A stretch of 64,000 nucleotides of DNA. Origin: Candidatus Helarchaeota archaeon. GTDB taxonomy: Archaea; Asgardarchaeota; Lokiarchaeia; Helarchaeales; HEL-GB-A. The notes beneath the pieces are model-generated. The model was not told where the DNA came from and ran no database searches. It saw nothing but the letters and a program-made list of their open reading frames with translations. This document shows positions 27,501 through 35,226 of the stretch, piece after piece; positions within the stretch are counted from its first letter, which is position 1, and each line of letters starts with the position of its first letter. Both the position numbers and the translations under genes were made by a program. Location: positions 27,769-91,768 of the forward strand of contig JABXJT010000010.1 in the NCBI GenBank assembly GCA_013375455.1, read 5' to 3'.

Positions 27501-30500
27501 ACGCGTTACACTGGAAACCAGTATGATGGATATTACACAGCACTCGTTCCTGAAGCTGATTACGGGCAGAATGTCCTATATTGGATATGGTGCAATGACT
27601 CGGCTGGAAATCCAAGCTTTGACGACAATTCCGGATTCAATTACCTCTATGTTGTTGATGATTTATGGGGACCTACCATTTCGGCAATTACAGTTCAAAA
27701 CGCCCCGATCCCATATAATATGTCTGCGAACGTCACATGTCGTGTGGTTGAACCCTCTTCCCCCACACAGGCGTCAGGTGTCCAGACTGTCACGTTATAT
27801 TACCGCGTGGATGGAGCTGGTTGGAATACTATTGGGATGACTCGATATACTGGAGATATATGGGATGGTCAATATTCCGCTCTCATTCCTAGTAATGCAT
27901 ATGGATCCACCATCGAATATTATGTATGGTGTGATGATCAGGATGGTAATACCAATACCGATGATAATAATAGTAACTATTATTCCTATATTGTAGATGA
28001 CTTCTGGGGTCCTACGATTTCAGCTATCAATGTTCAGAACGCCCCGATTGCTTACAATATGACGGCAAATGTGACTGTCCGAATCCAGGAACCGACAAAC
28101 TCTGCAAATGTCAGCACTGTAATCTTAATTTACAATGTTGGTGCAGGCCCGAATAATGTGACCATGAACCGATATAGTGGGGATGCTTATGATGGACAAT
28201 ATACTGGTCTTATTCCCTCACAAATCTATGGAACTCCAGTCCTATATTGGATATGGTGTAATGATTCTGCTGGCAACCCAAGCCTTGATAATAATTCGGG
28301 GATCGGGTACCCATATACAGTGGATGATTTCTGGGGTCCCACGATTAACAATCCAACTCAAAATGATACAACCGTTGAATATACTGAAGTCGTAGAGGTT
28401 TCAGTCCAAATTATAGAAGTTACAACTGCATCAGGAGTTCAGATTGCATCTGTCTATCTCAGCTACTGGGCAGGCTCTTCATGGACTAATATATCTATGA
28501 GTTTGACAGTTGGTGATAATTTTGATGGCAATTATTCTGCTACAATTCCAAGCCAGCCCTATGGCACGGAGGTGGCGTATAAGATCTACGCGAGTGACAT
28601 CGCGGGTAACCCTGCATTAAACGACAATAGCACTAATTTATTCAATTACACGGTCACTGACCTTACGGCACCCACCATAAATCTGATCAACCCTGCTAAT
28701 GAAACGATCATTGCTGGGATGGCTCAATTTACAATTGATGACATTTCTGTGGTGGACGCTGACGTCAATAACATAACGATTGTTTATCGCTATAACAGCA
28801 GTTCATGGACTATTCATGGGTCTTATCTTTCAGCTACAGGCAATCTAACGTGGAATCCAGGGTCTACGACTTCATTTCTCGTGAATCTCTCGAGCTGGGT
28901 TCCAGGGAGCAATTATACTGTTTATGCCCTTGCCCAAGACCTTCGCGGATTGGTAAGTGCCCCATCCTATATCTACAATATCACCGTATCCAATTACACT
29001 GGACCACTCGTGTATAATATTCTTCACACTCCTGATCCGGTAGGATATAATGAATCTTCAGTGGTCTCATGTACCGTCCTCGTACCTGCTGTAATGGGCG
29101 ATCTGGATACAATTCTGTTAAATTATAGTGCTGGGGTTGGGTGGAATATCGTGCCAATGACCAATACCACCCCACGAACCTCCGGAGCACCCATCGACTT
29201 CGATGGAGCAATTCCCCAGTTTGCCTTAGGAACTGTAGTATCCTATTGGATATTCGCAAATGATACAAATGGAAATGTAACGAACGCGGATAACTATGGT
29301 GCATATTATTCTTATACTGTAGGTGATAAATGGGGTCCAATTGTTTCTGCTGTTAATATCCAAGATCTCCCTGTTACTTATATTGAAATTCCAACTATAG
29401 ATTGCCGTGTAGAAGAGCCTGTAATTGCTACAGGAGTTGATCAAGTAATTCTGGTTTATGATAATGGGACGGGCTGGTTTAATCAACCAATGGGTCGAAT
29501 TGCGGGAGATATTTACGTTGGGGATTACCAAGCAAGTATTCCTCAAGCTCCCTATGGGACACTTATTCAGTTCTATATTCAAGCGAATGATACAGCTGGA
29601 AACATACGGATTGACGATAATGGCGGTGCTTACTATTCCTTTACAATAGCTGATATTTGGGGACCTACAATTAGCGAAATTACAATTACTAGTTTGCCGG
29701 TCGGTTTCAATGAGACTGGTGATATCAGCTGCCGTGTGAATGAGACCCCCGGAGCCGCTGGAGTGGATTTTGTAATACTTCAATACAATAATGGAACTGG
29801 TTGGTTTTCCTTACAAATGAGCCGCTATAGCGGTAACTCCATAGATGGGCAGTATTCAGCAAGTATTCCCCAAGCACCATTCGGCACAACCGTCCAATTC
29901 TGGATTTGGGCGAACGATACTGATAATAACGTGGGAATTGCTGATAATGGAAGTAATTACTATTCCTATATTGTAGTTGACTTTTCGCCCCCGGCGGTTG
30001 TCGCGAACCTCGTGGCGGACGTCTATATAGGCGCGCAGACTATCAATATCTCCTGGTCCCCCAATGGGGAACTTGATCTGAGCCATTACCAGATCCATCG
30101 CCAAAATGTGACAGCTGTTGGTTTTACCCCAACAAGTGCTAATAACATAGCAAATACAACAGGTACCTTTTATTTGGATACAGGCCTTGCCGACGGAGTG
30201 GCGTTCTTCTACATTGTCTTAGCTGCAGATTATAGTGGGTTGAACAGTACCCCCTCAAGCATTGTGAATGGAACTCCTGAGAGTAGCGTGAATGTAGGGG
30301 CTGTTATTGAAATTCATTCTAATATCAAGACTCGCCTCAATATCACTGATGCTGATCTTTATCTCGACTTTACAGCCACGAGTAGCTTTAATCTCTCGGT
30401 CTATACGATTAATACTTCCTACGCATTCGCCGATCACCACCTGTTAATGAGTTTCTATATTAACATCTCTACCTTCGGCGCAACCCCGACGGTGACGGGC

Positions 30501-31016
30501 ACTATGACTCTAACCCTTGATGCTTCAATTATCGCAGCCCTCGGTTCGACCATAGATGACACCACTTTTGCGATATATTATTGGGACGGGGATTCATGGG
30601 AAAAATTGAGTTCCGTGTATTATGCTTCAAATCAAACCCTCGTCGCAACAATTACACATTTCAGCGTCTTTGGAGCATTTGCATCGGTTATTCCTTCCCC
30701 TCCAGAAGGATTTCCAATCTGGATCATTGGCATCATCATAGGAGCTGCAATAGGTGCTATAGCAGTCATAGTCTTGGCAAAACGCAAGAAAGTCGTTCCC
30801 ACCATACAAGTCATTAAGCGCATAAAAACTCTCGGTCACGTTAAAATCGAAGAAATTGCGAAAGAATTTAATATGGCGAATAGTCAGGTCATCGATATCA
30901 TTTTAGCAACTATAGCACAGAAAGAATTACGCGGATTCATTACAAAAAAGAAGAAACAATTCTATACTGCCGACTATTTAAAGGAAGAACTCAATAAATT
31001 ATTGGAGGGCGATTAA
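24573..31016 (+). CDS. Giant Ig-repeat surface protein with membrane segment and cytosolic winged helix
   Basis: A 2,147-residue protein. A signal peptide (residues about 10-30) precedes two Big/Cna-like domains, then about a dozen repeats of roughly 95 residues with 'GPTISAI..QNAPIAYNM.ANVTCRVQEP', 'YDGYYTALIP' and 'YWIWCNDSAGNPS' signatures, one Ig-like domain, more repeats, a fibronectin type III domain ('INISWSPNGELDLSHYQIHR') and a pre-membrane beta domain. A single membrane helix ('WIIGIIIGAAIGAIAVIVLA', near 2047-2068) is followed by basic residues and a 70-residue cytosolic winged helix ('HVKIEEIAKEFNMANSQVID', 'GFITKKKKQFY'). That tail matches the repeats in the next protein, whose start is two bases after this stop. 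The design suggests an outside-in or scaffold connection. Confidence 0.88.
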   Translation: MNNKNRRNKIILCSVVAALFVLMLSFNLTDPPMSTPMTNSAPNSGGPLFKLQENVTLTVTTNASVYLPTQNMKIRANFTYENGTAIDAAVTAFYFQGPNLEPLGSKGNVTDSNGISTAEFFIKANYLDGNYTVYVTATKGAENASKTIYVIVNATYIQITMYPPILIGDTFNVDAYYGFTNGTPIANALCTFLFRNASKILGSKSDFTDVTGVATQSFGTIGYAEGWYEMYVTALKGNYTKVANRTFFITAYDGPIILDPTLTPDPPAYNESSLVNVSIGVAPGYANITGAKLSFYNGTGWYNLTMTNSTPIDWRGFAYYDASIPPHNYNLQISYKIWSIDSLGNQSWNDNGGQLFNYTVGDRWGPTVDDPTWTTPITYNTTVNVTVRIREDPLSPTVPSSIFNASLFYQFGAIPVEILMSQLNGTLRDGYWTGLIPTLSYGTNVDFWIQSFDSAGNPTVNNNGGANFSYTVDDFWGPTISNILLNNAPIAYNMTANITCRVQEPTVPALASGIDEVILGYHDGLGWNNISMTWTGGTPYDSNYQAFIPEIQYGTTVLYYIWCNDTAGNPTLDNNSGSAYPYFVNDFTPPNISSVVVANAPIAYPMPTNVTCLIQELSVPTVQSTVDTPILIYRENGGSWINLTMNRYSGNAADGWYSAEIPPLDYGTLVEYWIWCNDTAGNTAYNDNSSNYYSYVVDDFAGPSISAITVQNAPIAYTMQANITVRIQEDTVPTLASGVDTVILSYNDGGGWVNVSMNRYVGNQYDGYYAALIPEHAYNTLVQYWIWCNDSAGNPSLDNNSGLAYSYVVDDFLSPSISAVTLQNPPIFYNKTANITCRVQEPTAPANAAGVHTVILMYNDGTDHNLTMTRYIGDQYDGYYTALIPEIAFGTSVNYWVWCNDSANNPSSSGLGNYVPLDPWGPTISAILIQNLPIAYNMTANVTCRVQEPTIPANAAGVDTVILIYDNGGGWTNITMTRYTGNQYDGYYTALVPEADYGQNVLYWIWCNDSAGNPSFDDNSGFNYLYVVDDLWGPTISAITVQNAPIPYNMSANVTCRVVEPSSPTQASGVQTVTLYYRVDGAGWNTIGMTRYTGDIWDGQYSALIPSNAYGSTIEYYVWCDDQDGNTNTDDNNSNYYSYIVDDFWGPTISAINVQNAPIAYNMTANVTVRIQEPTNSANVSTVILIYNVGAGPNNVTMNRYSGDAYDGQYTGLIPSQIYGTPVLYWIWCNDSAGNPSLDNNSGIGYPYTVDDFWGPTINNPTQNDTTVEYTEVVEVSVQIIEVTTASGVQIASVYLSYWAGSSWTNISMSLTVGDNFDGNYSATIPSQPYGTEVAYKIYASDIAGNPALNDNSTNLFNYTVTDLTAPTINLINPANETIIAGMAQFTIDDISVVDADVNNITIVYRYNSSSWTIHGSYLSATGNLTWNPGSTTSFLVNLSSWVPGSNYTVYALAQDLRGLVSAPSYIYNITVSNYTGPLVYNILHTPDPVGYNESSVVSCTVLVPAVMGDLDTILLNYSAGVGWNIVPMTNTTPRTSGAPIDFDGAIPQFALGTVVSYWIFANDTNGNVTNADNYGAYYSYTVGDKWGPIVSAVNIQDLPVTYIEIPTIDCRVEEPVIATGVDQVILVYDNGTGWFNQPMGRIAGDIYVGDYQASIPQAPYGTLIQFYIQANDTAGNIRIDDNGGAYYSFTIADIWGPTISEITITSLPVGFNETGDISCRVNETPGAAGVDFVILQYNNGTGWFSLQMSRYSGNSIDGQYSASIPQAPFGTTVQFWIWANDTDNNVGIADNGSNYYSYIVVDFSPPAVVANLVADVYIGAQTINISWSPNGELDLSHYQIHRQNVTAVGFTPTSANNIANTTGTFYLDTGLADGVAFFYIVLAADYSGLNSTPSSIVNGTPESSVNVGAVIEIHSNIKTRLNITDADLYLDFTATSSFNLSVYTINTSYAFADHHLLMSFYINISTFGATPTVTGTMTLTLDASIIAALGSTIDDTTFAIYYWDGDSWEKLSSVYYASNQTLVATITHFSVFGAFASVIPSPPEGFPIWIIGIIIGAAIGAIAVIVLAKRKKVVPTIQVIKRIKTLGHVKIEEIAKEFNMANSQVIDIILATIAQKELRGFITKKKKQFYTADYLKEELNKLLEGD

Positions 31017-31018
31017 GG

Positions 31019-33406
31019 ATGAGGCGAAGACTAAATTTAACCTTAACAGCTGAACAATTCAAACTTGAATTCGGCGATATTGTGAGTACCCTAAAAGAAA
31101 TGGTTCAAGAGGGCATTCAACATGGAATCATTGACACCCAAAATCGTGAATTTTATCATTTTACCGAAGAAGAGAACAGAAATTTAATTACTTTACTTTC
31201 CAAAGAAAAAATATTAATAGATGCTTTTGCACAGGAAATGGAAATCCCCCCAAATGCAATTAAAGAGTGGTTATATCTTCTAATTAAATCAAAACACATT
31301 CAAGGAACTCTTGATGCTAAGGGTAATACTTTCATTCCTTACCAATCATATCTAACGCAAGTTAAGGATTCATTTGAAAGATCGGGACGATTGGGCATTA
31401 AGGAAGCTGCCAATGCCTTACAACTATCCCCCAAAATTGTTAAAGACTGCATCCAACTGTTGATGAATTCTCAAGAACTAAATGGGTTCTATACCGCAGA
31501 TGGCGAGTATTTCGTAACCATAAAGCGCTTTGAAGAGGATGTAAAGGATTATCTCATGGAAGAAAGGATTTTCCCGCTGAAAAAATTAGCCAGTAAATTA
31601 GCCATAAATATCGATTTAGTAAAGGAATATGTTATTAACTTAACGATGACTGGCAGAATTAATGGAGTAATAACGGAAAAAAATGAGTTCATTAGCGATG
31701 AAATGCTTGAACAGAGATTGGTTGATGCAATCATACCCTATAGCCGCATTTCCATTTCAGAATTGGCCGAAAATTTTAGCTTAAACGAAAAAGAAATGAA
31801 AAGTTTCATCGGGCGCACAATCTCTAAGGGAATCATACAAGGCTCCATTGACTCCATTAGCAACGAATTCGTGAAAGAACGCATCGCTGTAGCCCCCACG
31901 CCCGCGGCACCTAAAGCTGAAGATTTAATTTCCGTCAAGCGTGACTATGATTATTTAGGGGGCGATATCCACTTTAAAATTGCCCTTCAGAATGTCACTC
32001 AAACGGCTGTCAGCAAATTATCTGTTCTATTAAATGTCCCGGACCAGTTTAAAATTGATAGAAATGTTGAAAAAGTCGAAATCCTCAATCCGAATGAAAC
32101 GCGAGGCGTGGATTTCATCTTCACGCCATTAGCGTGCGGTAAAGGACAAATCTTTGGAACGGTCTCTTATACTGATGCATTCGGAGAACCGCATTCAATC
32201 ACCGTTCGCCCTAAAGAGGTGTGGGTGAAATGCCCCCTCGTGAAATCACAAGAAACAACAATGGGTGAAGCAGATGCTTGGCGGACAGAACTTCAAAAGA
32301 GTACCACAACAATTGTGGCAACAGGAATCGATAGAAGCGAAGCATTTCGGGTTGGTTGTGAGCAAATTGCGGCCTTGGATTTAGCTGAAGTTGACCGAAA
32401 TGAAGAGACACTAGTAGGAATCTTTTCAGGCATTGCCAAGGTCACCGGTGATCGCTTACTAGTCGAGGTCTCTATGACTGCAGATAAAATTGTACTCGAT
32501 GTTTTCACAACCGATCAAAAACAAGCTACAGGTCTACTTGCCTACATGCGGAATCTCATCAAAATTTCGTTGGATGTTTCGCGGAAACTAAAAGTTAAAG
32601 CAGAAAAATTGGGCGTGAAAGTCCTGACTGCATTTCAAATTGCCCAAGGTCTCTTCAAACTTTGTGATCATTGCGAGATTCGTTCCCCTATTTGTGACTT
32701 CTTACTTCAATTGAAAGAAATTTCCTTTAAAATCAGGAAAGAGTTCCCTGAATTGAAATTCGTCGTTGAAGTTGATTCCTGGACTGATGAACTCTCTAAA
32801 ATTGATGAAAATGCGCCCATTCCTGTGTCAAATGCTAATACACTGGAGTATGACGCGCTCGAGTGGTTGAAAGAAGTTGAAAGCTTAGCAGAAAATACTG
32901 GGAAAATATATTTGGATTCCTTTGATACGCCAGATGAAACGCGAGAACGTAAAATTAAGGGAGGGCTTTACGGCATCAGCACGGATATCGAACGTAAAGA
33001 ATCAAATTATTCATTACGTGTTGCGCATTACCTTCTCATCATCTACAAGACATCAGGATTATGCCTCCACTTTCATAAATTCAGCCCTGGTGAGGTGGAC
33101 CCTGATCTTCTGAGCGGCTTCCTCCAAGCCATTCAGAGTTTCGGGTCCGAATTCACCACCTCAGGAGAAGCAGGGATGAAACGGCTTTCCTATAAAGATT
33201 TTGAGATTTCTATCGAGGAAGGAGAATACATTCGCGTTGCTTTAGTTGGTATCGGTAAAATCACCACCAGTCTCTTAGATCGTGTAAAAGACTTCGTAAA
33301 ACTCTTTGGATCTCAATTCAGAGAAGAGCTTGCCACGTTTCGAGGAAATATCCAACAATTTGATGCGGCAAAAGATATCATCAAGAATCTCTTTGGAACA
33401 GGATGA
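31019..33406 (+). CDS. Tandem winged helices, coat-appendage-like domain and longin-like domain
   Basis: A 795-residue soluble protein translated directly after the surface protein. Residues 1-285 hold about five winged helices, each ending in a wing such as 'GIIDTQNREFY', 'GTLDAKGNTFI', 'GFYTADGEYFV' and 'GVITEKNEFI'. The pattern recalls the UFL1 N-terminus and PCI-type repeats. Residues 300-405 form an Ig-like sandwich, and 415-513 resemble the platform half of adaptor/gamma-COP appendages ('DAWRTELQKSTTTIVATG', 'ETLVGIFSGIAKVTGDRLLV'). Residues 647-795 look like a longin fold ('GLYGISTDIERKESNYSLRV', 'LLIIYKTSGLCLHFHKF', 'SGFLQAIQSF'). The domain calls past the winged helices are by eye. 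It probably assembles on the cytosolic tail of the upstream protein. Confidence 0.75.
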   Translation: MRRRLNLTLTAEQFKLEFGDIVSTLKEMVQEGIQHGIIDTQNREFYHFTEEENRNLITLLSKEKILIDAFAQEMEIPPNAIKEWLYLLIKSKHIQGTLDAKGNTFIPYQSYLTQVKDSFERSGRLGIKEAANALQLSPKIVKDCIQLLMNSQELNGFYTADGEYFVTIKRFEEDVKDYLMEERIFPLKKLASKLAINIDLVKEYVINLTMTGRINGVITEKNEFISDEMLEQRLVDAIIPYSRISISELAENFSLNEKEMKSFIGRTISKGIIQGSIDSISNEFVKERIAVAPTPAAPKAEDLISVKRDYDYLGGDIHFKIALQNVTQTAVSKLSVLLNVPDQFKIDRNVEKVEILNPNETRGVDFIFTPLACGKGQIFGTVSYTDAFGEPHSITVRPKEVWVKCPLVKSQETTMGEADAWRTELQKSTTTIVATGIDRSEAFRVGCEQIAALDLAEVDRNEETLVGIFSGIAKVTGDRLLVEVSMTADKIVLDVFTTDQKQATGLLAYMRNLIKISLDVSRKLKVKAEKLGVKVLTAFQIAQGLFKLCDHCEIRSPICDFLLQLKEISFKIRKEFPELKFVVEVDSWTDELSKIDENAPIPVSNANTLEYDALEWLKEVESLAENTGKIYLDSFDTPDETRERKIKGGLYGISTDIERKESNYSLRVAHYLLIIYKTSGLCLHFHKFSPGEVDPDLLSGFLQAIQSFGSEFTTSGEAGMKRLSYKDFEISIEEGEYIRVALVGIGKITTSLLDRVKDFVKLFGSQFREELATFRGNIQQFDAAKDIIKNLFGTG

Positions 33407-33452
33407 GAATATTTAATTTATTTAACAAATAAGTATTTAAAAAAGAAACGGG

Positions 33453-33671
33453 CTATTCGACCCACCAGAGCCAAGCTCTTTCTCTCAGGTCTAACTTGCC
33501 TTTAATAACGCCCCGCAATCGTAACTTATTGAGAAGTTGGGGTGGCATATCCGGACAATCAATGTCATCCAGGACTTTCTGAATCTCTGCTGTTTTCATT
33601 GGCTTTTTAGCAGATTTAAGGGTCAAGAGAATTGCCTTTGTTGTTTTATCTTCATCATATTCTTTCGGCAT
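33453..33671 (-). CDS. Small winged-helix protein
   Basis: A 72-residue protein with a compact winged-helix pattern: 'TTKAILLTLKSAKKPMKTAEI', a recognition helix around 'MPPQLLNKLRLRG' and a wing 'GVIKGKLDLRERAWLWWVE'. It may be a DNA-binding regulator or a protein-protein adaptor. It is convergent with the 795-residue gene and lies downstream of glmM on the same strand, 86 bases away. Confidence 0.7.
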   Translation of the reverse strand: MPKEYDEDKTTKAILLTLKSAKKPMKTAEIQKVLDDIDCPDMPPQLLNKLRLRGVIKGKLDLRERAWLWWVE

Positions 33672-33757
33672 TTGGCTCTCGTCTCATAGATTAATCGCTA
33701 TCAGAAATTCTATAAATCTAATTTTTCAAATGCTCCGGTAAATAATAAACATGTTGT

Positions 33758-35170
33758 TTATTTCTGTGCCTGTTCTAAAAGAATTTTACCTTCTTCTAAA
33801 ATTGCTGTGAGTTCCTTTTCATTTCCTGCTTCACCGTATAATCGCAACAACGGTTCTGTCCCTGAAGGGCGGATGAGTAACCAGCTTCCATCTTCAAGAA
33901 CAAACTTAAATCCATCTAACTCCGTTGTTTTTATGACTATTTTCCCACTAACTGTTTTGGGTAGGATTTTAACAATATTTTTCATTGCTTTTTCTTTGTT
34001 TTCCTCCTTGCAAGGGAAGTTTATGAGGGTGAACTTGATGTCCCCATAATTCTTGAACAGATCCGCCGTAATTTCTGATAAAGGCTTTTGATAATACGAA
34101 ACCATCTCCAAAATCTTAAGATTTGCAAATATTCCATCTTTTTCAGCTATGTGCTCTCGAAATATCATGCCACCTGATTCTTCTCCCCCAATTAATAACT
34201 TTTTTTCGCGCATATATTGACCGATATATTTTGCACCTACGGGAGTTTCATAAACGGTGCGAGTGTGAGCTTCTGCGATGCGATCTATCATATGTGTCGT
34301 CCCAACAGTCCGGACCACATCTCCATCCTTTCCTTGACTTAATTCATACTCAAGCAGGAGGGCAAAGAGAATGTTTGCATGTAAAAAATTTCCCTTATCA
34401 TCAATTACTCCCAACCGATCTGCATCTCCGTCACAAGCTAATCCCAGATCAAATCCTTTCTCAAGCACGGTTTCACTTACTTCACGCAGGTTAGCTTTGC
34501 TTGGATTCGGAGAAGCTCCTCCAAAGCTGGGATCAAGATAATCATGGCGGACTTCCATTTTTACCCCTAACTTTTTCAAGAGTTCCGGCATGTAAGTCCG
34601 TGCAGTTCCATAAAGCGCGTCAAAAATAACATTTAATCCAGTATTTTTAATGTTTTCTCCATTAATAATATTAAACACGTGATCGATGTATCTCTGTTTG
34701 ATATTCACTTTCTCCACGTGTTCAAGCGCGCCCTTTTTTATTGTAGGTTTTTCCCAAATCTTCTCAATTTCATCCATGATGGGATCCGTAACGTCCGGAA
34801 GTGCAGGAGAGGCATAATACGGGATAAATTTTATTCCATTGTACTCGGGTGGATTATGAGAGGCGGTAATCATCACACCTCCATCTAACCCTTTATCCGA
34901 AATTCCAAACGTGACGACAGGAATCGGAGCATCCGTATCAGTTAAAATTACTTTTAATCCATTCCCCACGAACACTTTCGCAACTTCTTCAGCGAACAAT
35001 TGAGAATTCTTTCTCGTGTCATACCCAATGAGAATTCCTTTTTTATCGTACTGGTGAGATTTTAAGTAATTTGCAATTCCTTGGGCCGCAATAGCAAGGT
35101 TTTGGACCGTAAAATCCGTATCCATGGTGGAACGCCAACCATCCGTCCCGAAACTGATCACGCATTTCAT
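33758..35170 (-). CDS. glmM: Phosphoglucosamine/phosphohexose mutase
   Basis: About 470 residues with all alpha-D-phosphohexomutase motifs: 'ISFGTDGWR' at the N-terminus, the phosphoserine loop 'GVMITASHNPPEYNG', metal-binding 'DGDADRLG', sugar-binding 'GGEESGG' and phosphate-binding 'RPSGTEPLLR'. It interconverts 6- and 1-phosphates of hexose or glucosamine. The GlmM assignment rests on its position 56 bases downstream of glmS, giving the glucosamine-6-P to glucosamine-1-P step toward UDP-GlcNAc; a glucose/mannose mutase is possible. The ATG at 35170 fits the family N-terminus better than the TTG at 35191. Confidence 0.88.
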   Translation of the reverse strand: MKCVISFGTDGWRSTMDTDFTVQNLAIAAQGIANYLKSHQYDKKGILIGYDTRKNSQLFAEEVAKVFVGNGLKVILTDTDAPIPVVTFGISDKGLDGGVMITASHNPPEYNGIKFIPYYASPALPDVTDPIMDEIEKIWEKPTIKKGALEHVEKVNIKQRYIDHVFNIINGENIKNTGLNVIFDALYGTARTYMPELLKKLGVKMEVRHDYLDPSFGGASPNPSKANLREVSETVLEKGFDLGLACDGDADRLGVIDDKGNFLHANILFALLLEYELSQGKDGDVVRTVGTTHMIDRIAEAHTRTVYETPVGAKYIGQYMREKKLLIGGEESGGMIFREHIAEKDGIFANLKILEMVSYYQKPLSEITADLFKNYGDIKFTLINFPCKEENKEKAMKNIVKILPKTVSGKIVIKTTELDGFKFVLEDGSWLLIRPSGTEPLLRLYGEAGNEKELTAILEEGKILLEQAQK

Positions 35171-35226
35171 CTTTATCACTGGATAAAACAAATTCCATCT
35201 CTATATAATATATTTGCTAGTTCGAG

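Noticed and set aside
25980..28340. Repeat array that could be mistaken for a DNA repeat locus or CRISPR
   Set aside because: The period (about 285-320 bases) is in frame and encodes diverged Ig-like domains; no short constant repeats with unique spacers are present.
29226..29783. 185-codon open frame on the minus strand
   Set aside because: It is antisense to the Ig repeats of the surface protein; its composition reflects the repeat codons.
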